A stretch of DNA of 64,000 nucleotides from assembly GCF_004114425.1 (NCBI RefSeq), contig NZ_RDQF01000033.1, positions 1 to 64,000 on the forward strand. The letters run 5' to 3'. Position numbers and translations under genes: made by a program. This stretch comes from Bradyrhizobium vignae (GTDB lineage Bacteria; Pseudomonadota; Alphaproteobacteria; Rhizobiales; Xanthobacteraceae). A model generated the notes under the pieces. It was not told the DNA's origin. It made no database searches and saw only the letters and a list, made by a program, of their open reading frames with translations. The number at the start of each line of letters is the position of its first letter. Position 1 is the first letter of the stretch. Shown here one piece after another: positions 35,900-44,453 of the stretch.

Positions 35900-38800
35900 T
35901 CAAACGAAGGCAAAGTCATGGCTGGTAAGATTGGTGACGTAATTGTTCTTGATCAGGATCGAGTCGTTTGCCGACAACTGGATCGCCACGTCCGTCCCCC
36001 ATTGCGACATTTGGAGGTGGCCGTAATCGGACACCAATAGCTTAGAAATCGCAATCGTATCGTGATTTGCCGTGTCGCCTGCCTTGAAGTTCAGGATCTG
36101 ATCATGGCCATGATCGTAGAGGATAGTGGTTGAATTTGGCGCCGACGAAAACAGATCGTCACCATTTCCGCCCTGGATGCTGATTCCGGCGGCGACCGCC
36201 GTCACGTTGTGGGTGCCATCCGGCTTCACGTCGTCGAAGGACTGCAGAGCACCAGCCGAGTTGTACTTCTCGTGCTGCGTCGTGCCGGCCTGCCCGTTGA
36301 AGTTGAAGAGAAAGATGTCCTTGCTGGCGTCGGCATGTTGAGCGATCTCCTGGGTCTTGGTCCCGCTGCTGTCATAGATGTCGGTCAGCGTGCTGCCGTC
36401 ATTGTTGAGCACCTGGGTGTAATCCAGCGTGCCGTCCGCGTGAGTCCGGGTGATTGCTACTACATGCCCGGCAGCATCCAGATGCTGGTGCTGGGTGGTG
36501 TAGCTTTGACCGGTGATGTTGTAGCTCCAATTGTCCGAGGTTCCGTCGGGGTTAGTGATGTAAGCGGCGCTTTTCACGCCGCCGGTATAGATCGTCGTCG
36601 CGCTATAACCGTCGGATCTTGTCGTCACCTCGCTCGTCAGCGTTCCGCTCGCGTCGTACCAATCGGAGGTCTTCGTACCGCCGGACGTCTGCACCAGCGT
36701 GAAGGCCAGGCTGTTGTCGGCGTGGGTCCGGACGATGTTGGTGAGAAAGCCCGTCGAATCGTAGGTGTCGTGCTCGGTGGTATAGTTCTGACCGACGACA
36801 TCATACAGGAAGACATCCTTCGACCCGTCGGCATGATGATCGGTCTCGTCCGTCTTGTTGCCCCTGGCATCGTAGTTGCTGACAGAGCTGCTGCCATCGG
36901 CATTGATGTGCTGGACGTAATCAAGCGTGCCGTCAGAATGCGTTCGGGTGACGTCGGTGATGTGGCCTGCTGCGTCGAGGTGTTGATGCTCGGTCGTATA
37001 ACTCTGGCCCGCGATGTTGTAGCTGTAGTTATCGTGGCTCTGGTCGGCATTGATGATGTAGGCGGCCGTCTTTACGCCATTGGCGTAGACGGTCGTCGAA
37101 CTCGAGCCGTCGGCGTTTTGCACGACCTCGCTGGTGAGGGTGCCCGTCCCATCATACCAGTCGGATGTCTTGGCGCCGCCACTGGTCTGCTTCAGCGTGA
37201 AAGCCAGGGTGCCGTCGGCGTGGCTGCGCTCGAGCAAGGTCAGAAAACCCGTTGCATCATAATGATCGTGCTCGATCGTGTAGTTCTGCCCAGTGATGTT
37301 GTAGAGCCAAAGGTCTTTGCTGCCGTCGGCGTGTGCATCCGTCTCGCTAATCTTCGTTCCCGTGCTGTCGTAGTTGACGACGACGCTGCTGCCATCGTTG
37401 TTGATCACCTGGGTATAGTCGAGCGTTCCGTCGGCATGCTTCCGGGTGACGGCGGTCACCTTGCCCGTAGGATCGACGTGCTGGATCAGCGTCGTGAAAC
37501 TCTGACCCGTTATGCCGTAGCTGTAATTGTCCTGGCTGCCGTCCGCGTTGCGGACGTAGGCCGCAGTTTCGGCCCCGTTGCTGAAGAGTGCGGTCGAATA
37601 ATAGCCGTCGGCCTTCTGGACCACTTCACTCGTGAGATGTCCGGTGGCGTCGTACCAGTCGGTTGTCCTGGTCCCGTCGGTGCTCTGGACCAGGCTGAAC
37701 GCCAGGCTGCCGTCGGCGTGGCTGCGCTGCAACGAGGTAAGAAAGCCGGTGCGGTCGTAGACGGCGTGTTCGGAGGTATAGCTCTGCCCGACGATGTTGG
37801 AGGTCCAGACATCGATGCTGTGATCGGCGTGATAATCGGTCTCGACCTGCTTGACGCCGGCGGCGCTGTAAAGCGTGATCGCGCTGCTGCCGTCGCTGTT
37901 AAACAGCTGCGTCGATTCCAGCGTACCGTCCGCATGGGTCCGGGTCACACTCGTGACATGCCCCGCCGCATCCAAGTGCTGAACCTCGGTCGTGTAGCTC
38001 TGGCCGGTGATGTTATAGGCGTAGTTGTCCTGGGTGCCATCGGCATTCAGGATGTAGGCCCTCGTCTTCACCCCATCGGTGTAGAGCGTCGTGGAGTAGG
38101 CCCCGCTGGCCTTCTGCACCACTTCGCTGACGAGAACGCCCCCGATTGTATAGGTATCGGTGGTTCTCGTGCCATCGGTTGCAAGATGGATCAGCGCCGT
38201 CTTGATTCCATTGGTATAGCCGAAGGAATCCTCCGAGCCGTCGGAATAGTCTATGGTGGTCGTGAAGGGGCGGCCGCTGTCATCCAGACCGGTATTGGAA
38301 TTCGCGGTAAGCGTTCCGGTGGAATCGTAAGTGAGAGTGTTGCTCCAGGTCGCGGCCGTGTTCGTCACCGAGAAGGAATATCCACCCTGGATCTTGGACA
38401 GCGCGCTGCCGTAATGGGCGATGATGTAGTCCATCGTCGCCTTCGAGGCGACCGGAAGGACGTGCGAGTCGGTCAGCGTGATGCTCTGCAGCGCCGTCGA
38501 CTTGCTGAGGTCGGACAGTTGCGGCGCGATCTCGGCGGCCGTGCCGCTGACGCTGGTCCGGGTGTCCGGGGGAGTCGGGGTGGTCGCAGGCGCGTCGATC
38601 TCGATGACCAGCGGATGATCGCTGACCGGAACGGTGATCGTGCTGACGTCGGTATAGCTGGCGATCGCCGTAGTTCCCGTCAGCGTGTCGTACACCTTGA
38701 CCGTGTGATGGACGGCCCCGAGGTTCACCGTGACGGTCTGGGTCGGATTGGATATCTCGGTATCGGTCGCATCGTTCCAGAGCTTCGGCTCGGCCCAGAC

Positions 38801-39808
38801 GACGAGCTCGTAGGCGCCGTTGCTCTTGCCGAGCACCATGCTGTTGCCCGAGGCCGGCATGTTGCTGAGGGTGTAGTTCAATGGATCAGTCGGCTGCAGT
38901 CCGCCCTTGCCGTCGTCGGCCAGAATGGTCGTCAGGTTATGAATCGCGGTCGCGGCGAGCTTTGGCGTGCCGTCGGAGTTGAACAGCCCGAAGTTCGCTT
39001 CCGGATCGGTATTGGCGGCGGAGGAATCGCGGTCGAACATCTCGTAGAGATAGGTCGCGCTCACGCCGGCCTTGTAGGCATCGACCAGCGTGTTCAGGAT
39101 CGACTTTGCCTGCACCGTCTCGTCGACGCCGAGATACTGCGTGTTGGCTTGCGTGGTGTAACCGGTTTCCGTGATGACGACAGGCTTCCCCGGCGCCGCG
39201 GTCGAGACGGCGCTCAGCGTTGCCGCAATGGAGCTGCTCGGAGTCAGGCTGGTGCTGACATAGGCGTGCGCGTTGGCGTAGTCGACCGAGCCCGACATGT
39301 TGCCGAGCTGGCTGTAGCCTTGCGGATCGTTGTAGGCCAGCGACAGATTATAGACGGGGGTGTTGGCGAGCGCGGCGTTGGAATTGACGGCCTGATAGAG
39401 CGCGCTCTGGAACTGAGCCGCGGCACTGAGGCTCGAGCTGCCATTGTAGCTGAAGGGCTGGTGATTGGCCTCGTTGAGACCTTCGATGGCGCTGATGCTT
39501 CCCGGATGGCTCGCCGCGAACTTCTCGAGCGAGACGATGTAGTTCTGCAGCCCGGTTGCGCCTGTCTGAGGCAGGGCGGACGATACCAGGAAGTCGAACT
39601 TGTAACCGGCAGCGGCCAAGCCATCAACCATAGGTTGTGAAGCCGGGCTGGTTCCCATCGCGTCGCGGAGATGGGTGACGCCAAGGTACTTCAGGTTATC
39701 GACCATCAGTGCGAGATTGTTGTAGTCGGTCCACCCGAAGCCGGCGTGCGTGTTGACGCCGATGGAGTTGACGAAGCCGCTGGCGGACAGGATGGTTTGA
39801 TCGGACAT
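35900..39808 (-). CDS. Large secreted glycoside hydrolase with tandem 166-residue repeats and RTX-like C-terminus (1302 aa)
   Basis: ATG 39808 is preferred over the in-frame ATG at 39826. No N-terminal signal peptide is seen. Residues about 10-300 form a (beta/alpha)8-type glycosidase: HLRDAMGTSPAS, acid/base candidate E113 in SAIEGLNEANHQPF, nucleophile candidate E214 in PVVITETGYTT. A beta-sandwich-like section follows (to about 400), then a linker. From about residue 540 to 1190 are tandem units of 166 residues, each made of two related halves with YNITGQSYTTEHQHLDAAGH and THADGTLDYTQ. The C-terminus has QGGNGDDLFSSAPNSTTILY, a nonapeptide-like calcium motif as in type I secretion substrates. 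It probably cuts or binds the cluster's polysaccharide outside the cell; substrate unknown. Confidence 0.85.
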   Translation of the reverse strand: MSDQTILSASGFVNSIGVNTHAGFGWTDYNNLALMVDNLKYLGVTHLRDAMGTSPASQPMVDGLAAAGYKFDFLVSSALPQTGATGLQNYIVSLEKFAASHPGSISAIEGLNEANHQPFSYNGSSSLSAAAQFQSALYQAVNSNAALANTPVYNLSLAYNDPQGYSQLGNMSGSVDYANAHAYVSTSLTPSSSIAATLSAVSTAAPGKPVVITETGYTTQANTQYLGVDETVQAKSILNTLVDAYKAGVSATYLYEMFDRDSSAANTDPEANFGLFNSDGTPKLAATAIHNLTTILADDGKGGLQPTDPLNYTLSNMPASGNSMVLGKSNGAYELVVWAEPKLWNDATDTEISNPTQTVTVNLGAVHHTVKVYDTLTGTTAIASYTDVSTITVPVSDHPLVIEIDAPATTPTPPDTRTSVSGTAAEIAPQLSDLSKSTALQSITLTDSHVLPVASKATMDYIIAHYGSALSKIQGGYSFSVTNTAATWSNTLTYDSTGTLTANSNTGLDDSGRPFTTTIDYSDGSEDSFGYTNGIKTALIHLATDGTRTTDTYTIGGVLVSEVVQKASGAYSTTLYTDGVKTRAYILNADGTQDNYAYNITGQSYTTEVQHLDAAGHVTSVTRTHADGTLESTQLFNSDGSSAITLYSAAGVKQVETDYHADHSIDVWTSNIVGQSYTSEHAVYDRTGFLTSLQRSHADGSLAFSLVQSTDGTRTTDWYDATGHLTSEVVQKADGYYSTALFSNGAETAAYVRNADGSQDNYSYGITGQSFTTLIQHVDPTGKVTAVTRKHADGTLDYTQVINNDGSSVVVNYDSTGTKISETDAHADGSKDLWLYNITGQNYTIEHDHYDATGFLTLLERSHADGTLAFTLKQTSGGAKTSDWYDGTGTLTSEVVQNADGSSSTTVYANGVKTAAYIINADQSHDNYSYNIAGQSYTTEHQHLDAAGHITDVTRTHSDGTLDYVQHINADGSSSVSNYDARGNKTDETDHHADGSKDVFLYDVVGQNYTTEHDTYDSTGFLTNIVRTHADNSLAFTLVQTSGGTKTSDWYDASGTLTSEVTTRSDGYSATTIYTGGVKSAAYITNPDGTSDNWSYNITGQSYTTQHQHLDAAGHVVAITRTHADGTLDYTQVLNNDGSTLTDIYDSSGTKTQEIAQHADASKDIFLFNFNGQAGTTQHEKYNSAGALQSFDDVKPDGTHNVTAVAAGISIQGGNGDDLFSSAPNSTTILYDHGHDQILNFKAGDTANHDTIAISKLLVSDYGHLQMSQWGTDVAIQLSANDSILIKNNYVTNLTSHDFAFV
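36380..38180. repeat. Tandem 498-bp coding repeats
   Basis: The segment encoding YNITGQSYTT and its surroundings recurs near 36516, 37014, 37512 and 38010, a regular 498-base spacing equal to 166 codons. The copies have diverged at DNA level while keeping the protein pattern, so they are old. Boundaries are approximate. Confidence 0.85.
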
Positions 39809-39921
39809 TGCACACTCTAGTTTCATCGCGAGCGAAATTGCTCGCAGGGATTTGCGTTCAAGCTTCTCTATCGAGTGTGAATTTCAGATAAAAATGAAAG
39901 CTACAAATCGCGAGCGAAGGA

Positions 39922-39940
39922 AGTTCCTTGTGCAGGAACT
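39922..39940. promoter_or_regulatory. AGTTCC-n7-GGAACT inverted repeat
   Basis: Perfect 6-bp arms with spacer TTGTGCA, 114 bases upstream of the glycosidase start codon. It is a candidate operator or a stem-loop in the leader. Confidence 0.4.
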
Positions 39941-40182
39941 GATTTGCTCATGTCGTAGCAGAATATTGATGCGATGCCGGTGCAGGATGGCGTGAGGAAG
40001 GCACTTTCAAGATTTTCGCGTTTTGCACTGCTGAATGTGTATGCGCAAGCCGTACGAACACGACGAGCTTGCAATGGAACACGCGGCACTCTTGCAGTGC
40101 TCGATGCCGGCTAAGGGCGCTCTGCCGTGTCCGCAATCCGACGGGCATCTTCACCTGCAGTCCATAGTTTCTGCACAGGACG

Positions 40183-40190
40183 TTTGCAAA
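40183..40190. promoter_or_regulatory. TTTGCAAA palindrome
   Basis: A perfect 8-bp palindrome upstream of the leftward repeat-glycosidase gene, related to the elements at 21313, 26533 and 45794. Alone it is too short to be significant. Confidence 0.3.
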
Positions 40191-40322
40191 TGCCGTTTCT
40201 ACGGGCGGTTAAAATATAGGGTTTGCACGCAGCGGTTGTGGTGCCGTTCATGAGGTGCACGCACGCACAGCGGGAATCGGGACGCGAGGCTGGTTCCGTG
40301 CCGCAACCACGGGTGCGGCGAA

Positions 40323-41714
40323 TCAGCTGCGGCGGCTGAGCATGAGAAAGTCGCCGCGCCATGCGATGATCGCAGTCGCGAGCGCGGCGATCACGATCTT
40401 GCCGCCGAGCCATGCCGCAGGCTCCGTCGGCATCGAACCGAGCGAGCCGATCAGGATTGCGGCCACCAGCGCCTGCGCGACCAATGACCCGCGCGGAAAT
40501 GCCTCAAACCGCAGCGTAGGACCCAGCGCGACCAGAATCGTTGCGAGGGTGGCGAGCGAAGCGCAGTTCACCGCCCCCCGCGGCGACAGGCCGGCCGACG
40601 CCGCGACCAGGGAGAGGGCCACGACGATGGCGAGCTGGCCGGCCGCGACCAGCACCAGCCTGGTCGCCAGCTTCTCGAGGTGGGGGACAACCGCGATCGT
40701 CGCCTGCAAATGGGTATGCAGGAAATAGAAGGCCGCGATCGCCGGCGCCGTCTCCAGGAATCCACCCAGGCTCTCGTGCGGCACCAGGATCCGCGCAGCA
40801 TCAGGAATGAAGCCGACCAGCCCGCCGAGCAGCACGAGGGTCGTGCAGATCATGAACTCGAACATCCGGCGCGCCGATTGCACTGATTTTGCGCCGGTCC
40901 CGTGCTCGAAATCGTTGACGACTTCGGGATAGCTCACGGTGTGGATCGCCGCATTGAGAACCCAGAACGGGCGCTGCAGCAGGTCGAGCGCAATCGAGAA
41001 GCCGGCGCCAGCCCCCGTCGCACCCAGCCGGCCAATGACGATGATCCGGAGCAGCACCGGCACCGACAGATGGATGACGGATGCGGCTGCGGCGAGCATG
41101 CCGTAACGGGAGAAATCCCCCCAGTCGGCGAGCATCGTCTGCAGCGAAACGCGTTCCAGGGGGGTGCGATAGGCCGCCAGCGCCGCGACAAGGCCCAGTG
41201 CGTGGCCGGCGCTAACGCCGAGCAGCGCCGCTTCGGCCGTTCCTGAAATCGCTGCTCCCGCGGCGGCCCCGGCCAGAAGAGCGGTAGCCCGGAACGCAAG
41301 AAGAAAGGACGCGATGCCCAGCCGATCGGAGAGGCGGACCGACAGGAAATAGAGATCCGTCAGGCCCTGAAGCACGGATATGCCGAGGCCAAGCGCGATG
41401 ATCCCTGTCGGGAGCGCGCTGGCCAAGGATGCACAGCTCCCGATCACGACGAGCGCGCCCGCACTCGACAGGCCTGCGGCAAAGAGCGACCATCTCAGCC
41501 GCGCCGCCTCCTTCTCCCTCGCTGCCGCCAGAAAGCGCAGTCCGGCAAGCTGGAGCCACTCGAACATGAGGACGCAGAGCAACTGGCTAGAGGCCAGGGT
41601 GAAGGAGAAACTGGTGTAGGCGGCGGCGGGCAGCAGATGGCTGAGCGCGAAGATCAGGATGATCGCCGCGGCACTCTGGTAGACGTAGCCCGCCATCGCG
41701 AAGAGGCGTGTCAT
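40323..41714 (-). CDS. Second Wzx/MATE-like polysaccharide transporter
   Basis: 463 residues, about twelve hydrophobic helices, beginning FAMAGYVYQSAAAIILIFAL. Text such as FSRYGMLAAAASVIHLSVPV and LRIIVIGRLGATGAGAGFSI resembles the oligosaccharide flippase superfamily. Its start overlaps the preceding glycosyltransferase stop by four bases, so they are translationally coupled. With the protein at 32990-34495 the cluster has two flippase-like proteins, which may mean two repeat units or two glycan products. Confidence 0.82.
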   Translation of the reverse strand: MTRLFAMAGYVYQSAAAIILIFALSHLLPAAAYTSFSFTLASSQLLCVLMFEWLQLAGLRFLAAAREKEAARLRWSLFAAGLSSAGALVVIGSCASLASALPTGIIALGLGISVLQGLTDLYFLSVRLSDRLGIASFLLAFRATALLAGAAAGAAISGTAEAALLGVSAGHALGLVAALAAYRTPLERVSLQTMLADWGDFSRYGMLAAAASVIHLSVPVLLRIIVIGRLGATGAGAGFSIALDLLQRPFWVLNAAIHTVSYPEVVNDFEHGTGAKSVQSARRMFEFMICTTLVLLGGLVGFIPDAARILVPHESLGGFLETAPAIAAFYFLHTHLQATIAVVPHLEKLATRLVLVAAGQLAIVVALSLVAASAGLSPRGAVNCASLATLATILVALGPTLRFEAFPRGSLVAQALVAAILIGSLGSMPTEPAAWLGGKIVIAALATAIIAWRGDFLMLSRRS

Positions 41715-42985
41715 CTCGGAATGAGGCGCTCCTTGCCGACGGTCGATCCCTGTGGCGCTTCAGTCATTGCTGCGCGCATGCGCGACATCCGTTGCTCGCG
41801 CAATTGCTCATACAGGTTCTTGTATGAAGACAGCACGTCGGCAAATATCCATTTGTTGGTATCGGCGATCAGGCGTCGGCTGATCTCGTCGATCTTGTGC
41901 GGATCCGACGCGACTGCGAGCATGCTCCTGGCCAGGGATTTGGGATCTGCGTCGGTCAGCCAGCCCGTCACGCCGTGCTTGATGACCTCGGGCATGCCGC
42001 CAAAGCGCGTTCCGAGCAGCGGCCTGCCGGCCGCCTTGGCATCTGCAACGACGAGTGGACCGGGGTCGTGCCAGATCGACGGGGCTATCACCACGTCGAC
42101 CTGCCTGTAGAAATCGTCCGGCGAGACAAAGCCCATGAACTCGATGCGCGCGTCCGGAGCGAGCGCCCTGAGGCGTCGTTGCTCCTCGTCGCTGACCCGG
42201 CCGGCGATCAGCATCCGGATGCGATCACGGGGCAGCATAGCAAGGGCCCGCATCAGGTTGTCGATGCCCTTCTCCTCGGTGAGGCGGCCAATGAACCCGA
42301 ACGTCACTTCCGTGGTGCAGATCGGACGAGGGTAGGGCGCGCGCGGCGGCTCGGTCGAGGCGTTGCGGATCACGGTGCGGATCGGCGTCTCCGAGAACAT
42401 GCCCATATCGGTATGAATCGACAGCACACGCTCGCTCACGCCGACCACGGCGCTCAGCCAATGTGTGGCCCGCTTGCGATGAAAGCTCAGAATTCCGCAG
42501 CTCGTGCAGGTGTGCTCGCAAGACCGTCCCTTGTCGAAGCGGGAGCAGCGTGGACAGGTCAGATAGTAGTCGTGAAGCGTATGCAGCACCGGCACGCCGA
42601 GCTGGGCGGCAACGCGCCAGATCGCGGTGGTGAGACCCGACAAATTGTTGGAGTGCAGCACGTCCGGCTTGAAGGCCCGGACTCGCTCCGCGATCAGGGG
42701 CGCCTGCATCTGCCAGTCGTCGATCGCGTGCCAGACGCCGCGTAAAGCGGCGTTCTTCTGCTCCATGAAGGGCAGATAGATGTTCCGCACCGGCGCGGAA
42801 TAGACGTTGATGCCGTTGCAGCTTTCGCGCTCCTGCCCAGGGGACGATGCGGTCCGTATCACCTCCACCTCGTCTCCGCGCTGCACCAGGCCTTCGGCGA
42901 AACGTCGCGCGAAGATCTCTGCACCGCCAACGATCTTTGGTGCCTGAGGCGTCGGATAAAGCGTGGACGTCAAAAGAACTTTCAT
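41711..42985 (-). CDS. GT4 glycosyltransferase with cysteine-rich loop
   Basis: 424 residues from ATG 42985 with GAGG upstream. The N-terminus is MKVLLTSTLYPTPQAPKIVG; the C-terminal donor domain has FIGRLTEEKGIDNLMRALAM and APSIWHDPGPLVVADAKAAG. Between the two halves, TCPRCSRFDKGRSCEHTCTS contains C144, C147, C156 and C160, with C163 just after, a loop seen in some GT4 enzymes and possibly zinc-binding. It transfers a sugar in unit assembly. Confidence 0.9.
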   Translation of the reverse strand: MKVLLTSTLYPTPQAPKIVGGAEIFARRFAEGLVQRGDEVEVIRTASSPGQERESCNGINVYSAPVRNIYLPFMEQKNAALRGVWHAIDDWQMQAPLIAERVRAFKPDVLHSNNLSGLTTAIWRVAAQLGVPVLHTLHDYYLTCPRCSRFDKGRSCEHTCTSCGILSFHRKRATHWLSAVVGVSERVLSIHTDMGMFSETPIRTVIRNASTEPPRAPYPRPICTTEVTFGFIGRLTEEKGIDNLMRALAMLPRDRIRMLIAGRVSDEEQRRLRALAPDARIEFMGFVSPDDFYRQVDVVIAPSIWHDPGPLVVADAKAAGRPLLGTRFGGMPEVIKHGVTGWLTDADPKSLARSMLAVASDPHKIDEISRRLIADTNKWIFADVLSSYKNLYEQLREQRMSRMRAAMTEAPQGSTVGKERLIPR

Positions 42986-43015
42986 CACGTAACCTCATGT
43001 CTTCAAAAATCGCGC

Positions 43016-44350
43016 CTACCGCGCCGGCCTTATCTCCAGGGCGGGAGCGGCACCGTTCTTGGCTGCAATCAGAACCGGTGTGCTCGAAACCGGAATCCAG
43101 GCCCCGGATGCAGGTGTTGCGGCCGCATCGCACGGCAGTGCATAGGTAGTGCCCTGCTGATCGCCTTTGAGCCGGATTTCGTAACGTCGATCCGGAGCCT
43201 CGGACCAGACCGCGACTCTGCCGCCGGACGTCGTGGATGCATTGATCGAAACGATGCCGCTGGCGAGCTCGCGTCGCTCGGCACTCAGGCTGGAGCGAAT
43301 GAAGGCCCAGGCGCCCTGGGCTGCACAGGCGACGGGCTTTGGCGAATTGTCGAAGCGATAAAGGCCAAAGTTATGCTCCAGCTCCGATGGATTCTTGCCG
43401 CTGTCCTTGAGCTCGTAAATCCAGATCCCCTTGAGCCAGCGCGTCGCGGTCGACGCCCACAGGATGAGCTGCGCCGTATTGTCGGCCTGGGCCTGTTCGC
43501 TGACGCCGCATTTGTTGGTGGGCGTGGTCCAGCCCGTCTCGGTGACATAGATCGGGAAGTCGGCATTTCCGCTCGCCTGGCCGACGAGCCGGTGAAACGC
43601 CGTGAGCCGCTCGATGATTTCGGCCGAGCTGCGTTTGCTCGGGCCCATGCAGAAATTGTAGAGATGGATCGACGCGCCGTCGGCATATTGCAGAATGCCG
43701 GTCCGCAGCATCTTCTCCGTCCATGTCCAGCCCGGATCGTCGCCGAGCGCGCCAACCAGGAAAGGCGCGTTCGGCGCCACCCGCTTGACCGCCGGTCGTG
43801 TGGCCTCGGCAAGCGCCAGATAGTTCTCCGGCGAGAAGGCGGCATCCTTCTTCGCCGCCAGGTTCCACTCGTTCCAGAGCTCGAACAGGGGATGCTGCGC
43901 CACGACCGATTGCGCCGCCGCGGCAGCATAGTCCGCGAACCGCTGCCGCGCCTCATCGGTCGTTGGCGGCGAGGAATTCGGAACGAGATGATGGCCGAAG
44001 GCGAGGATCAGGAGGGGACGCGCGACCCCGGATTTGACTTGCGCTTCGAGCCTGCCGAGCCTGGGCGTGAAGCCCATCCGGCGTCCGCCGACCTCGAAAT
44101 CGGACCAGGGAAAATCGTCGCGGAAGGCGTTGAAGCCGAGTTGCTTGATCTGGGCGATGTTCTCTGCGGGCACGTATCCGCGCTCGCTCACCGGCCCGCC
44201 CAGCCCCTGATGGGTGCCGACGCCGAGCAGGAATCGCGTGTCGAGCGGTTGAGCCTGCTGAGCGCAGGCAGGGACCGACAGAACAATGGACGAGATGAGG
44301 CCCGCGAGGCGGAGGACACTGTCGCGGACCAAGGTGCGTGGGCGTGTCAT
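43016..44350 (-). CDS. Exported glycoside hydrolase, clan A type (PslG-like role)
   Basis: 444 residues. A signal peptide (LAGLISSIVLSVPACAQQ) is followed by a (beta/alpha)8 domain: FLLGVGTHQGLGG, GFNAFRDDFPW, acid/base Glu in FELWNEWNLAA, ASIHLYNF, nucleophile Glu in PIYVTETGWTTPT, then WIYELKDSGKNPSELEHNFG and a small C-terminal beta domain. Secreted hydrolases of this type inside polysaccharide operons, such as PslG (GH39) of Pseudomonas, trim the polymer in the periplasm. It lies between two glycosyltransferase genes in one operon. Confidence 0.87.
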   Translation of the reverse strand: MTRPRTLVRDSVLRLAGLISSIVLSVPACAQQAQPLDTRFLLGVGTHQGLGGPVSERGYVPAENIAQIKQLGFNAFRDDFPWSDFEVGGRRMGFTPRLGRLEAQVKSGVARPLLILAFGHHLVPNSSPPTTDEARQRFADYAAAAAQSVVAQHPLFELWNEWNLAAKKDAAFSPENYLALAEATRPAVKRVAPNAPFLVGALGDDPGWTWTEKMLRTGILQYADGASIHLYNFCMGPSKRSSAEIIERLTAFHRLVGQASGNADFPIYVTETGWTTPTNKCGVSEQAQADNTAQLILWASTATRWLKGIWIYELKDSGKNPSELEHNFGLYRFDNSPKPVACAAQGAWAFIRSSLSAERRELASGIVSINASTTSGGRVAVWSEAPDRRYEIRLKGDQQGTTYALPCDAAATPASGAWIPVSSTPVLIAAKNGAAPALEIRPAR

Positions 44351-44453
44351 GGTCTAGATCACGCGCGACGCACTGGCGGTGACATCAAGCCCGGCCCAGG
44401 GCATTGCCATCGCGATCTCCTGCATCTGCAGGGGCGACCGTGCATTTTGCTCA

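Larger units (their letters stand above)
39809..40322. other. Promoter region of the repeat-glycosidase gene
   Basis: About 510 bases without a supported gene. It contains an inverted repeat AGTTCC-n7-GGAACT (39922-39940) and the palindrome TTTGCAAA (40183-40190). Confidence 0.5.

Noticed and set aside
36380..38180. Regular repeats read as a CRISPR array
   Set aside because: The period is 498 bases, the units encode protein in one frame, and there are no short direct repeats with unique spacers or cas genes.
36209..39640. A rightward open frame of over 1100 codons opposite the repeat glycosidase
   Set aside because: It is antisense to a gene with clear catalytic and repeat structure. Its composition (rich in Val, Gly, Arg, Asp) is what codon bias on the other strand produces, and the repeats keep it open.
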